A DNA stretch of 10,112 nucleotides from JASLDZ01 sp964235945 (GTDB lineage: Bacteria; Pseudomonadota; Alphaproteobacteria; Caulobacterales; Caulobacteraceae). The stretch is taken from NCBI GenBank assembly GCA_964235945.1, contig CAXSDV010000072.1, forward strand, positions 1-10,112, in the 5' to 3' direction. A program made the position numbers and the translations under genes. Shown piece after piece: positions 1-5,488 of the stretch. The notes beneath the pieces are model-generated. The model was not told where the DNA came from and made no database searches. It worked only from the letters and a program-made list of their open reading frames with translations. Positions within the stretch are counted from its first letter, which is position 1. Every line of letters begins with the position of its first letter.

Positions 1-57
1 GAAGAAAGAAGAGCGAAGAGACCCGAACCGCCCAGCCGTCCGCCTTCGCCGAAGCGC

Positions 58-507
58 TTAGCGGAAGCTGAACTCCGTCGTCACCGACAGCACCATGACG
101 ATGGCGAGCACGAAGGGGATCTCGTTCACCCGGCGCCAGAACTTGCCGGAGCGGGTGTTGCGACCCTCCGCAAAGGCGCGGCGCGCGCGCGCCAGGTACA
201 TGTGGAAGCCGGTCAGCAACACCACGCCCGACAGCTTGGCGGTCATCCACGGGCTGTGCAGCCAAGCCGTGTCCTTCAGCCCCGCGCTGCGCGTCCAGAT
301 CAGCGCCAAGCCCAGCGCCCAGGCGACGATCATGGCGGGGTTCATGATCCCGCGCAGCAGGCGGCGCTCCATCACCTGGAAGGTCTGGTCCGCCTCGCCG
401 CCCGCGGCCACACCCGTGTGGTAGACGAACAAGCGGGGCAGGTAGAGCAGGCCGGCCATCCAGGCGATGTCCGCCAGGATGTGGAGGCCGCGCAACAGGT
501 CGTACAT
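58..507 (-). CDS. hemJ: Protoporphyrinogen IX oxidase HemJ
   Basis: A 149-residue integral membrane protein of the HemJ (UPF0093) family. It oxidises protoporphyrinogen IX to protoporphyrin IX, the penultimate step of haem synthesis, in the inner membrane. Four hydrophobic segments are visible at about residues 8-29, 53-71, 86-105 and 129-143. Family-type residues include His9 in the N-terminal RGLHILADIAW stretch, Arg25, Lys91 in MTAKLSG, His102, and the C-terminal RRVNEIPF motif (125-132). The length is typical. I chose the ATG at 507-505 because HemJ homology starts at MYDLLRGLHI and this codon overlaps the hemH stop as TGATG, which suggests translational coupling. The open frame runs much further upstream, but that part is a shadow of hemH. 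Being last in hemE-hemH-hemJ, it lies directly before the ferrochelatase in pathway order. Identity is firm; the specific reaction is inferred from the family. Confidence 0.93.
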   Translation of the reverse strand: MYDLLRGLHILADIAWMAGLLYLPRLFVYHTGVAAGGEADQTFQVMERRLLRGIMNPAMIVAWALGLALIWTRSAGLKDTAWLHSPWMTAKLSGVVLLTGFHMYLARARRAFAEGRNTRSGKFWRRVNEIPFVLAIVMVLSVTTEFSFR

Positions 508-1580
508 CAGATGCGCGCGTCGGCCGGGGCGAGCTCGCGGCGGGCGGGGCAGCGGCCGAACTGCGTGGGGCAGACGCGCACGACCCCGTCGCTCTCCACC
601 TCGGGCGGGCGCCCCAGCGCGCGGCCGACCGCGGCGGCCAGCCCGTCGATGAAGGCGGACGCCACGCCCACCGCCGGCACGCGCAGGTAGTGCGGGCAGC
701 CCAGCTTGTCGGCGAGGGCGGCGTAGTCGCGGTCGAGTTCGACCAGCGTCTCCACGTGCTCGGACACGAAGGCGATGGGGGTGACGATCACGCCCAGCCC
801 CTCGGTGGCCGCGGCCTCGATGGCCTCGGGGGTGGAGGGGCCGATCCACTTCAGCGGGCCCACCCGGCTCTGGTAGCAGACGCGCCAGTCGAGCACGCCC
901 TCGTCGCCGCCCAACCGCCCGGTGACGCGCTCCACCACCGCCTCGCAGGTGCGCTCCACCTGCCACTGGTAGGGATCGCCGTCCGCGATGATCTTCTCGG
1001 GCAGACCGTGCGCGGAGAACAACAGCCGCAGGCCCGGCGGCGAGCCCGCCTCCTCCCACACGCGCACGATGTGGTCGGCGTGGGCCTGCGTCAGCCCGTC
1101 CAGCGTGGGGTAGCAGCACACGGTGGAGACGCGGCCGGGCCCGCGATAGGCGCGCGTCCACGCCGCCAGGGAGCTGCCGGTGGTGGTGGTGGAGAACTGG
1201 GGGTAGAGCGGCAGCAGCACCACCTCGTCCGGGCTCCAGGCGGCGACCTCCCGGGCGGTCTCCTCCGTGAACGGCTTCCAGTAGCGCATGGCCAGGAAGC
1301 AGCGCACCTCGTCCCCCTCGCCGGAGAGGACGGCGGCCAGGGCGTCGGCCTGGGCCTGGGACTCGCGCAGCAGGGGCGAAGCCCCGCCCATGTGGGCGTA
1401 GTTCTCGCTCGCCTCCTTGCGCCGGGTGGTGGCGATCAGCGCGGCCAAGGGCAGGCGGGCGACCGCGGGCAGGCCGATGATGGCCGGGTCGCGGAACAGG
1501 TTGAACAGGAAAGGCCGCACGGCCTTCAGGCTGTCCGGTCCGCCCAGGTTGAAGAGGACGACCGCGACCCGGCGACCCAT
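507..1580 (-). CDS. hemH: Ferrochelatase HemH
   Basis: A 357-residue ferrochelatase, which inserts Fe(II) into protoporphyrin IX to give protohaem. The N-terminal VVLFNLGGPDS (7-17), the FSTTTTGSS stretch (129-137), the catalytic FSAHGLP with His191, and SEHVETLVELD (273-283) with Glu277 are all present. The protein carries Cys155/Cys156, Cys295 and a C-terminal Cys337-x6-Cys344 (CPTQFGRC). This agrees with the [2Fe-2S]-containing ferrochelatases reported for Caulobacter and Mycobacterium; cluster binding here is inferred. The start is the ATG at 1580-1578. It follows the hemE stop by four bases and is preceded eight bases upstream by a GGGAGC Shine-Dalgarno-like sequence (1594-1589) lying inside hemE. 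An ATG at 1585-1583 overlaps the hemE stop but is out of frame. The stop overlaps the hemJ start by one base, so hemE, hemH and hemJ are very probably one transcript. Confidence 0.96.
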   Translation of the reverse strand: MGRRVAVVLFNLGGPDSLKAVRPFLFNLFRDPAIIGLPAVARLPLAALIATTRRKEASENYAHMGGASPLLRESQAQADALAAVLSGEGDEVRCFLAMRYWKPFTEETAREVAAWSPDEVVLLPLYPQFSTTTTGSSLAAWTRAYRGPGRVSTVCCYPTLDGLTQAHADHIVRVWEEAGSPPGLRLLFSAHGLPEKIIADGDPYQWQVERTCEAVVERVTGRLGGDEGVLDWRVCYQSRVGPLKWIGPSTPEAIEAAATEGLGVIVTPIAFVSEHVETLVELDRDYAALADKLGCPHYLRVPAVGVASAFIDGLAAAVGRALGRPPEVESDGVVRVCPTQFGRCPARRELAPADARI

Positions 1581-1584
1581 GCCA

Positions 1585-2646
1585 TCAAGCTCCCGTCACC
1601 CGCGCCACCACGCGTTCGACGTGGGCTATGGGCGTGTCGGGCAGAATTCCGTGCCCGAGATTGAAGATGTAAGGCCCTTCACCCCACTGCGCGAGGAGCT
1701 GTTCCACCCGCGCGTCCAGCGCCGGCCCGCCCTGGCGCAGCAGCAGGGGATCGAGCGCGCCCTGCACCGCCAGCCCCCGCGCCTGCAGCCGCCGCCCGAG
1801 CGCGGCGGGCGCCTGGGTGTCGAGCCCCACCGCCTGGACGGGTGCGACCTGCGCGTAGCTCTCCACCAACGCGCCCGCGCCCCGGGGAAAGCCGATCACC
1901 GGCGTGTCCGCCCCGAGCTCGCGCAGGCGCGCCACCAGCCGCACGTGGGGGCGCACCACCAGACGGTCGAACAGGTCCTCCGCCAGCCCTTCCGCCCAGC
2001 TCTCGAACAACTGCAGCGCCTGGGCCCCGGCCCGCGCCTGCATCAGGAGGTAGTGCGCGGTGGCCTCCACCAGCACGTCCAGCAGCGCGTCCACGCCCTG
2101 CGGGTCGGCGTAGGCGCGGGCGATGCACGCGTCCCGCTCGCCGCCGCGGCCCTGGAGCATGTAGGTCGCCACCGTCCAGGGGGCGCCCGCGAAGCCGATC
2201 AGCGCGCGGGACGGATCGAGCTCGGCGCGCACCCGCTGCAGCGTCTCGCCCACCGCCGACAGGGCCGCGCCCGCCCCCGGCGCACGGTCGGCCATGGCCG
2301 ACAGGTCGGGTAGGGCGCCCAGCCGGGGACCCTCCCCCGCCTCGAAGGCCACCGCCTGCCCGAGCGCGCGGGGAATCAGCAGTATGTCCGCGAACACGAT
2401 GGCCGCGCTCATCGGGTAGCGCCGCATGGGCTGGAGCGTGGCCTCCGCCGCCTTGGCCGGATGCAGGCAGAAGCTCACGAAGTCGGGGGTGGTCGCCCGT
2501 AGCGCCCGGTACTCCGGCAGGGTGCGGCCCGCCTGGCGCATGAACCATATCGGCGGGCGCCGCAGGGTCTCCCCGGCCAGCACCGCCAAGAGGTCCGGCC
2601 GGACGTCGACGGGTTGGGATCGGCTGGTCGCGGCGTCCAAGCTCAT
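1585..2646 (-). CDS. hemE: Uroporphyrinogen decarboxylase HemE
   Basis: A 353-residue cytoplasmic enzyme that removes four carboxyl groups from uroporphyrinogen III to give coproporphyrinogen III. Signature motifs are PPIWFMRQAGR (31-41, with substrate-binding Arg37 and Arg41), FADIL with the catalytic-type Asp87, GFAGAPWTVATYML (151-164), and the C-terminal FNLGHGILPDTP with His332. The length is normal for the family. The start is the ATG at 2646-2644, giving a short N-terminal extension of about 15 residues before the conserved domain. It is the first gene left of the origin and is read away from it, so with the replication fork. In Caulobacter crescentus the hemE promoter lies inside the origin and is linked to CtrA control of initiation. 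The same layout is seen here, with CtrA boxes roughly 160-240 bp upstream of the start. Confidence 0.97.
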   Translation of the reverse strand: MSLDAATSRSQPVDVRPDLLAVLAGETLRRPPIWFMRQAGRTLPEYRALRATTPDFVSFCLHPAKAAEATLQPMRRYPMSAAIVFADILLIPRALGQAVAFEAGEGPRLGALPDLSAMADRAPGAGAALSAVGETLQRVRAELDPSRALIGFAGAPWTVATYMLQGRGGERDACIARAYADPQGVDALLDVLVEATAHYLLMQARAGAQALQLFESWAEGLAEDLFDRLVVRPHVRLVARLRELGADTPVIGFPRGAGALVESYAQVAPVQAVGLDTQAPAALGRRLQARGLAVQGALDPLLLRQGGPALDARVEQLLAQWGEGPYIFNLGHGILPDTPIAHVERVVARVTGA

Positions 2647-2651
2647 GGGCG

Positions 2652-2681
2652 GACTTAGCCCGGCGGGCCTCGCCGGCTCAA
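2652..2681 (-). promoter_or_regulatory. Putative hemE promoter (near leaderless)
   Basis: On the minus strand, TTGAGC (2681-2676) and GCTAAGTC (2659-2652) are separated by 16 bases. The second element matches the Caulobacter housekeeping -10 pattern GCTANAWC at seven of eight positions, and the first resembles TTGACG. A start site about seven bases downstream would fall on or next to the hemE ATG, implying a leaderless or near-leaderless message. The spacer contains a CCGGCG/CGCCGG hairpin (2660-2676). No mapped start supports this; it rests on pattern match only. Confidence 0.4.
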
Positions 2682-2698
2682 GGGCGGCCCGACGGCGC

Positions 2699-2735
2699 GT
2701 TTCCTTCCTTAATCCTTTCTAAAGGAATCTCTCTT
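2699..2735. other. AT-rich patch, candidate DNA unwinding element
   Basis: This is the most conspicuous AT-rich stretch in an otherwise extremely GC-rich window, and it lies at the hemE side of the origin. It contains the palindrome TCCTTT-CT-AAAGGA (2713-2726), a degenerate CtrA box TTAA-N7-TAAA (2709-2723, one mismatch in the second half-site) and a GAATC CcrM-type methylation site (2725-2729). Origins of this family carry an AT-rich segment that melts first; assigning that role here is inference from position and composition. Confidence 0.55.
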
Positions 2736-2803
2736 GGAGAAGGGAGGTTGGACCGGGGAGGACGGGGACGACCGGGGCGCTGCGCCGCCGCGGCGCCCGC
2801 TTC

Positions 2804-2820
2804 GTTAACGTTTCGTCAAC
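2804..2820. promoter_or_regulatory. CtrA box, one mismatch
   Basis: The sequence GTTAACGTTTCGTCAAC fits the CtrA consensus TTAA-N7-TTAA with one change (TCAA in the right half-site). The arms GTTAACG and CGTCAAC also pair as an inverted repeat at six of seven positions. In Caulobacter, phosphorylated CtrA binds such boxes in the origin and blocks initiation. The spacing to the perfect box at 2857 is 52 bp, close to five helical turns. Confidence 0.6.
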
Positions 2821-2839
2821 CTTTGAGGCTTGTTTGCGG

Positions 2840-2850
2840 CCCGCCTGTGG
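2840..2850 (-). repeat. Origin motif copy 1 (CCACAGGCGGG, minus strand)
   Basis: CCCGCCTGTGG on the plus strand is the exact reverse complement of the copy at 2964-2974. The TGTGGA it runs into (2846-2851) matches six of nine positions of a DnaA box. It is immediately left of the perfect CtrA box, so proteins bound to the two sites could compete or cooperate. Confidence 0.5.
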
Positions 2851-2855
2851 ACGCT

Positions 2856-2871
2856 GTTAACGAATCGTTAA
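2856..2871. promoter_or_regulatory. Perfect CtrA box with embedded GANTC site
   Basis: GTTAA-N7-TTAA matches the CtrA consensus exactly. The 15 bases from 2857 to 2871 form a perfect palindrome about one central base (TTAACGA, A, TCGTTAA). The spacer contains GAATC (2862-2866), a recognition site for the cell-cycle methylase CcrM of Caulobacter and relatives. A DnaA-like TGTGGA core (2846-2851) lies five bases to the left. CtrA binding is inferred from the match and the location. Confidence 0.72.
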
Positions 2872-2963
2872 ACCCTTGGTGGGGCCTCGAGGCGCAGCGC
2901 CGCCGTCCTGGGGATGGGTCCGATCGCTCCCGCCGGGCGCGGCGCGCTGTCGCGCGGCGGCCC

Positions 2964-2974
2964 CCACAGGCGGG
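2964..2974 (+). repeat. Origin motif copy 2 (CCACAGGCGGG)
   Basis: This 11-base perfect inverted partner of the copy at 2840-2850 is separated from it by 113 bases. It contains a CCACA core like that of DnaA boxes, but the bases 5' of the core are all C, so a standard DnaA box is not formed. Confidence 0.45.
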
Positions 2975-3053
2975 AGGACCGGGCCGTCCCGCCGCCCCGC
3001 ATCCCCCGGCGCGCTTGGCGGCGACGGCGATCTGGGCTTGTGTGCCCCCTCGT

Positions 3054-3063
3054 CCACAGCCGG
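3054..3063 (+). repeat. Origin motif copy 3 (CCACAGCCGG) with DnaA-like box
   Basis: It differs from copy 2 at one of ten positions. Together with its left flank it gives TCGTCCACA (3050-3058), which matches seven of nine bases of the DnaA box TTATCCACA and is the best DnaA-box candidate I see in the region. It lies about 90 bases upstream of the DUF299 gene. Confidence 0.45.
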
Positions 3064-3144
3064 ACGCCGACCTTCCACGGTGATGTCCGACCCGTCCTCC
3101 CCAGCCGGCTTGTCGCACCCCCCCGCTTCGTCCGGGGCCGGCGC

Positions 3145-4005
3145 ATGACGACGAGCGCCGGCAAGCTCGCCACCTACTTCCACCTGCACCTCGTGTCCGA
3201 CTCGACGGGCGACACCCTGGCCACCATCGCCAAGGCGGTGACCGCGCGCTTCGACGACGTGTCGCCGCTGGAGCACGTCTACCCGCTGGTGCGCTCGGCC
3301 CGGCAGCTGGAGCGGGTGCTGGCGGAGGTGGAGGCCGCCCCCGGCATGGTGATCCACACCATCGTCGACCGCGATCTGCGCGCGGCGCTGGAGGCGGGCT
3401 GCCGCGAGCTGGAGACCTCGTGCGTCGCCGCCCTCGATCCCCTCACCGTGGCGCTGGGCCGCTACCTGGGGGCTCAGCTCACCAGCCGGGTGGGCGCCCA
3501 GCACGCCCTGGACGCGGACTACTTCCACCGCATCGAGGCGCTCGACTACGCCATCGCCCACGACGACGGCCACGGCGCGCGCCACCTGGACCGGGCGGAC
3601 GTGGTGTTGGTGGGGGTGAGCCGCACCTCCAAGACGCCCACCTGCATCTACCTGGCGCACCGCGGGGTGCGGGCGGCCAACGTGCCGCTGGTGCCGGGGG
3701 CCGAGCTGCCCGAAGCGCTGCTGGAGGTGCGCGACGCGCTGGTGGTGGGGCTGGTGGTCTCCCCCGACCGGCTGGTGCAGATCCGCAGGAACCGCCTGCT
3801 CACCCTCAACGAGGAACGCGAAACCGACTATGTCGACACGGACGCGGTGCGCGAGGAGACGGTGCGGGCGCGCCGCCTGTTCGAGCGCCACGGCTGGCCG
3901 GTGATCGACGTGTCGCGCCGCTCGGTGGAGGAGACCGCCGCGCAGATCATCGGCCTGTTGCAGAAGCGCCGCGCGTCCAGCCGCGCGCCCCAGCTCCGTC
4001 CGTGA
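3145..4005 (+). CDS. PPDK/PEP-synthase regulatory kinase-pyrophosphorylase (DUF299)
   Basis: A 286-residue protein of the DUF299 family. These enzymes use ADP to phosphorylate, and Pi to dephosphorylate, an active-site Thr next to the catalytic His of pyruvate phosphate dikinase or PEP synthetase, switching it off and on. Conserved parts are FHLHLVSDSTGDTL (12-25), a P-loop GVSRTSKTPT (157-166), NVPLVPG (179-185), RLLTLNEER (about 217-225), and a C-terminal region ending VSRRSVEETAAQIIGLL. The open frame extends about 230 bases upstream into the origin, but conserved sequence starts shortly after the ATG at 3145, so I use that start. It corresponds to the first gene right of the Caulobacter origin (RP001 / CC0001). 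Which dikinase it controls cannot be read here; PPDK is the usual target in alphaproteobacteria. Names in use are ppsR or PDRP. Its end is 10 bases before maf. Confidence 0.93.
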   Translation: MTTSAGKLATYFHLHLVSDSTGDTLATIAKAVTARFDDVSPLEHVYPLVRSARQLERVLAEVEAAPGMVIHTIVDRDLRAALEAGCRELETSCVAALDPLTVALGRYLGAQLTSRVGAQHALDADYFHRIEALDYAIAHDDGHGARHLDRADVVLVGVSRTSKTPTCIYLAHRGVRAANVPLVPGAELPEALLEVRDALVVGLVVSPDRLVQIRRNRLLTLNEERETDYVDTDAVREETVRARRLFERHGWPVIDVSRRSVEETAAQIIGLLQKRRASSRAPQLRP

Positions 4006-4015
4006 GGGGGCGCGC

Positions 4016-4609
4016 GTGACCCTGGTCCTGGCCAGCGGCAGCGCCACCCGCGCGGCGCTCCTGCACGCGGCGGGGGTCGCGTTCGAGGCGGTGCGCCCGG
4101 GGGTGGACGAGGAGGCGGCCAAGCGCTCCCTGCTGGCGGAGGGGGTGCGCCCGCGCGAGGTCGCCGACGCCCTGGCCGAGCTCAAGGCGCGGCGCGTGTC
4201 GCGCGCCCGACCGGACGAGCTGGTGCTGGGCGCCGATCAGACGCTGGAGCTGGACGGGGCGCTGATGTCCAAGCCGGCGGACCTGGAGACGGCGCGCGCC
4301 CAGCTCCTCCTCCTGCGCGGGCGCACCCACCTGCTCCACTCGGCGCTGGTGGCGGCGCGGGGCGGCGAGCCCGTCTGGCGCGAGTTGAAGACCGCGCGCC
4401 TGCAGGTGCGCGACTTCTCCGACGCCTTTCTCGACGACTACCTCCTGCGGGAGGACGCGGCGGTGCTCCAGAGCGTGGGCGGCTACCGGGTGGAGGGGCT
4501 GGGCGCCCAGCTGTTCTCGCGGGTGGAGGGCGACCAGCCGACGGTCATGGGCCTGCCGCTCACCGGCCTGCTCGACCTGCTGCGCCGCCACGGCGAGCTC
4601 CTCACGTGA
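4016..4609 (+). CDS. maf: Maf-family nucleoside triphosphate pyrophosphatase
   Basis: A 197-residue Maf/Ham1-fold protein. Family members hydrolyse non-canonical or modified nucleotides (dTTP/UTP or m7GTP in studied cases) to the monophosphate plus pyrophosphate. Visible signatures are LASGSATR (5-12, the SxSxxR phosphate-binding motif), LKARR (56-60), GADQTLELDG (72-81) with the probable catalytic Asp74, SVGGYRVEGLG (153-163) and MGLPL (178-182). The length is typical. The start is GTG at 4016, preceded five bases upstream by GAGGGGG (4004-4010), a good ribosome binding site. The stop overlaps the aroE GTG start by four bases (GTGA). The SGSATR variant lacks the Pro seen in many Maf proteins. 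I cannot decide between YhdE-type and YceF-type substrate preference. Confidence 0.92.
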   Translation: MTLVLASGSATRAALLHAAGVAFEAVRPGVDEEAAKRSLLAEGVRPREVADALAELKARRVSRARPDELVLGADQTLELDGALMSKPADLETARAQLLLLRGRTHLLHSALVAARGGEPVWRELKTARLQVRDFSDAFLDDYLLREDAAVLQSVGGYRVEGLGAQLFSRVEGDQPTVMGLPLTGLLDLLRRHGELLT

Positions 4610-5481
4610 GCGGCGCGGCCGCCTTCACCGGGGCCGCGCGGCTGGCGGGGGTGGCGGGCGCGCCCGTGGCGCACTCGCTGAGCCCGTTGATCCACAACAG
4701 CTGGATCGCCGCGGCGGGGCTGGACGCGGTCTACGTCCCCTTCGCCCCCGGGCCGGACGGCTTCGCGCGGCTGGTGCGGGGACTGAGCGGCGGCGCGGCG
4801 GCCGGGCTCAACGTCACCGCCCCCTTCAAGGCCGAGGCGCTGGCGCTGGCGGACGCGGCCAGCCCCGCGGCGCGGGCGGCGGGAGCGGCCAACCTCCTGG
4901 TGTTCGGGGAGGGCGGCGCGGTGCGGGCGGACAACACGGACGGCGCCGGCCTCTTGGCGGCGCTCGGCGAGCAGGCTCCCGCCTGGCGCGCCGAGGCCGG
5001 GCCCGCCGTGGTGCTCGGGGCGGGCGGCGCGGCGGCGGGGGCGGCCGCCGCCTTGCTGGCGGCGGGCGCGCCCCAGGTGCGGCTGGTGGCGCGCAACCCG
5101 GTCCGCGGCCGGACGGCGGCCGAGGGATCGGACGAACGGCTGGTCGTCCACGCCTGGTCCGACCTCCCCCGGGTGCTGGAGGACGCGGCCCTGCTGGTCA
5201 ACGCCACGCCCTTGGGCCTGGGCGGCGCGGCGGGGCCGGTCGTGCCGTGGGACCGCGCGCCGCGGGACCTGGCGGTGGTCGACATGGTCTACGCCCCCCT
5301 GCGCACCTCCCTGCTGCGGGCGGCGGCGGCGCACGGGCTCGCGACCGTGGACGGGCTGGCCATGCTGGTGGGGCAGGCGCGGCCGAGCTTCGAGGCCCTG
5401 TTCGGGCGTCCGCCGCCGCCCGGGCCGGACGTGCGCGCCCTGTGCCTGCGGGCGCTGGGGGAGGGGGGGTCGGCCCCGTGA
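4606..5481 (+). CDS. aroE: Shikimate 5-dehydrogenase AroE
   Basis: A 291-residue NADP-dependent enzyme that reduces 3-dehydroshikimate to shikimate in chorismate and aromatic amino acid synthesis. Motifs run in family order: HSLSPLIHN (23-31, shikimate binding), NVTAPFK (69-75) with catalytic Lys75, ADNTDGAG (108-115) with catalytic Asp112, the dinucleotide-binding VLGAGGAAAG (136-145), VNATPLGLG (198-206), VVDMVYAPLRT (224-234) and GLAMLVGQA (250-258). The GTG start at 4606 overlaps the maf stop by four bases, indicating coupled translation. The protein is very Ala/Gly-rich, as expected from the base composition. The stop lies seven bases before coaE. Confidence 0.97.
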   Translation: MSGAAAFTGAARLAGVAGAPVAHSLSPLIHNSWIAAAGLDAVYVPFAPGPDGFARLVRGLSGGAAAGLNVTAPFKAEALALADAASPAARAAGAANLLVFGEGGAVRADNTDGAGLLAALGEQAPAWRAEAGPAVVLGAGGAAAGAAAALLAAGAPQVRLVARNPVRGRTAAEGSDERLVVHAWSDLPRVLEDAALLVNATPLGLGGAAGPVVPWDRAPRDLAVVDMVYAPLRTSLLRAAAAHGLATVDGLAMLVGQARPSFEALFGRPPPPGPDVRALCLRALGEGGSAP

Positions 5482-5488
5482 CCCGCCG

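Larger units (their letters stand above)
2776..2901. repeat. Palindrome pair GGCGC(T/A)GCGCC flanking the CtrA boxes
   Basis: GGCGCTGCGCC (2776-2786) and GGCGCAGCGCC (2891-2901) are exact reverse complements and each is itself palindromic around the central base. Both are followed by GCCG, giving a direct repeat with 14 of 15 identical bases. They lie 18 bases left of the first CtrA box half-site and 19 bases right of the second box. The composition is GC-rich, so chance cannot be excluded. Confidence 0.4.
2647..3144. other. oriC: Chromosomal replication origin (Cori-like), hemE-DUF299 intergenic
   Basis: A gene-free region of about 500 bases at the position of the Caulobacter crescentus origin, between hemE and the DUF299 regulator gene. 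Genes diverge from it on both sides. It holds an AT-rich patch (2699-2735), a perfect CtrA box (2856-2871), a near-perfect one (2804-2820), a degenerate TTAA-N7-TAAA (2709-2723), and GANTC sites at 2725-2729 and 2862-2866. It also holds three CCACAG(G/C)CGG motifs whose cores resemble DnaA boxes, and paired GGCGC(T/A)GCGCC palindromes. By eye, the four TTAA tetramers inside it are the only ones in the window. No perfect TTATCCACA DnaA box is present; the best match is TCGTCCACA (3050-3058, seven of nine). The dnaA gene is not in this window. Open frames here are GC-rich artefacts without recognisable protein features. I see no clear promoter for the rightward gene. Synteny is the strongest evidence. 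Confidence 0.83.

Noticed and set aside
44..54. CTTC-GCC-GAAG hairpin just past the hemJ stop
   Set aside because: The stem has four pairs and no T-tract follows on the minus strand, so it is too weak to call a terminator.
508..1161. Upstream extension of the hemJ reading frame
   Set aside because: It overlaps the well-supported hemH on the same strand in another frame and reads as Arg/Gly-rich noise. HemJ homology starts at the ATG at 507.
1179..1193. GGT trinucleotide run
   Set aside because: It encodes the Thr run of the conserved FSTTTTGSS segment of ferrochelatase, so it is not an independent repeat element.
690..2548. Large open frames opposite or across hemH and hemE
   Set aside because: They are shadows of the haem genes, rich in Arg, Gly, Pro and His, with no recognisable family.
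2811..2833. IHF site near the first CtrA box
   Set aside because: TCAA and a nearby TTTGA look suggestive, but the WATCAANNNNTTR consensus is not satisfied.
3014..3035. TTGGCGG as a -35 element for the DUF299 gene
   Set aside because: No GCTANAWC-like or TATAAT-like -10 element follows at a suitable distance.
2748..3144. Several open frames in the hemE-DUF299 spacer, on both strands
   Set aside because: High GC content makes stops rare, so such frames are expected. None shows conserved protein features, and the region is explained as the origin.
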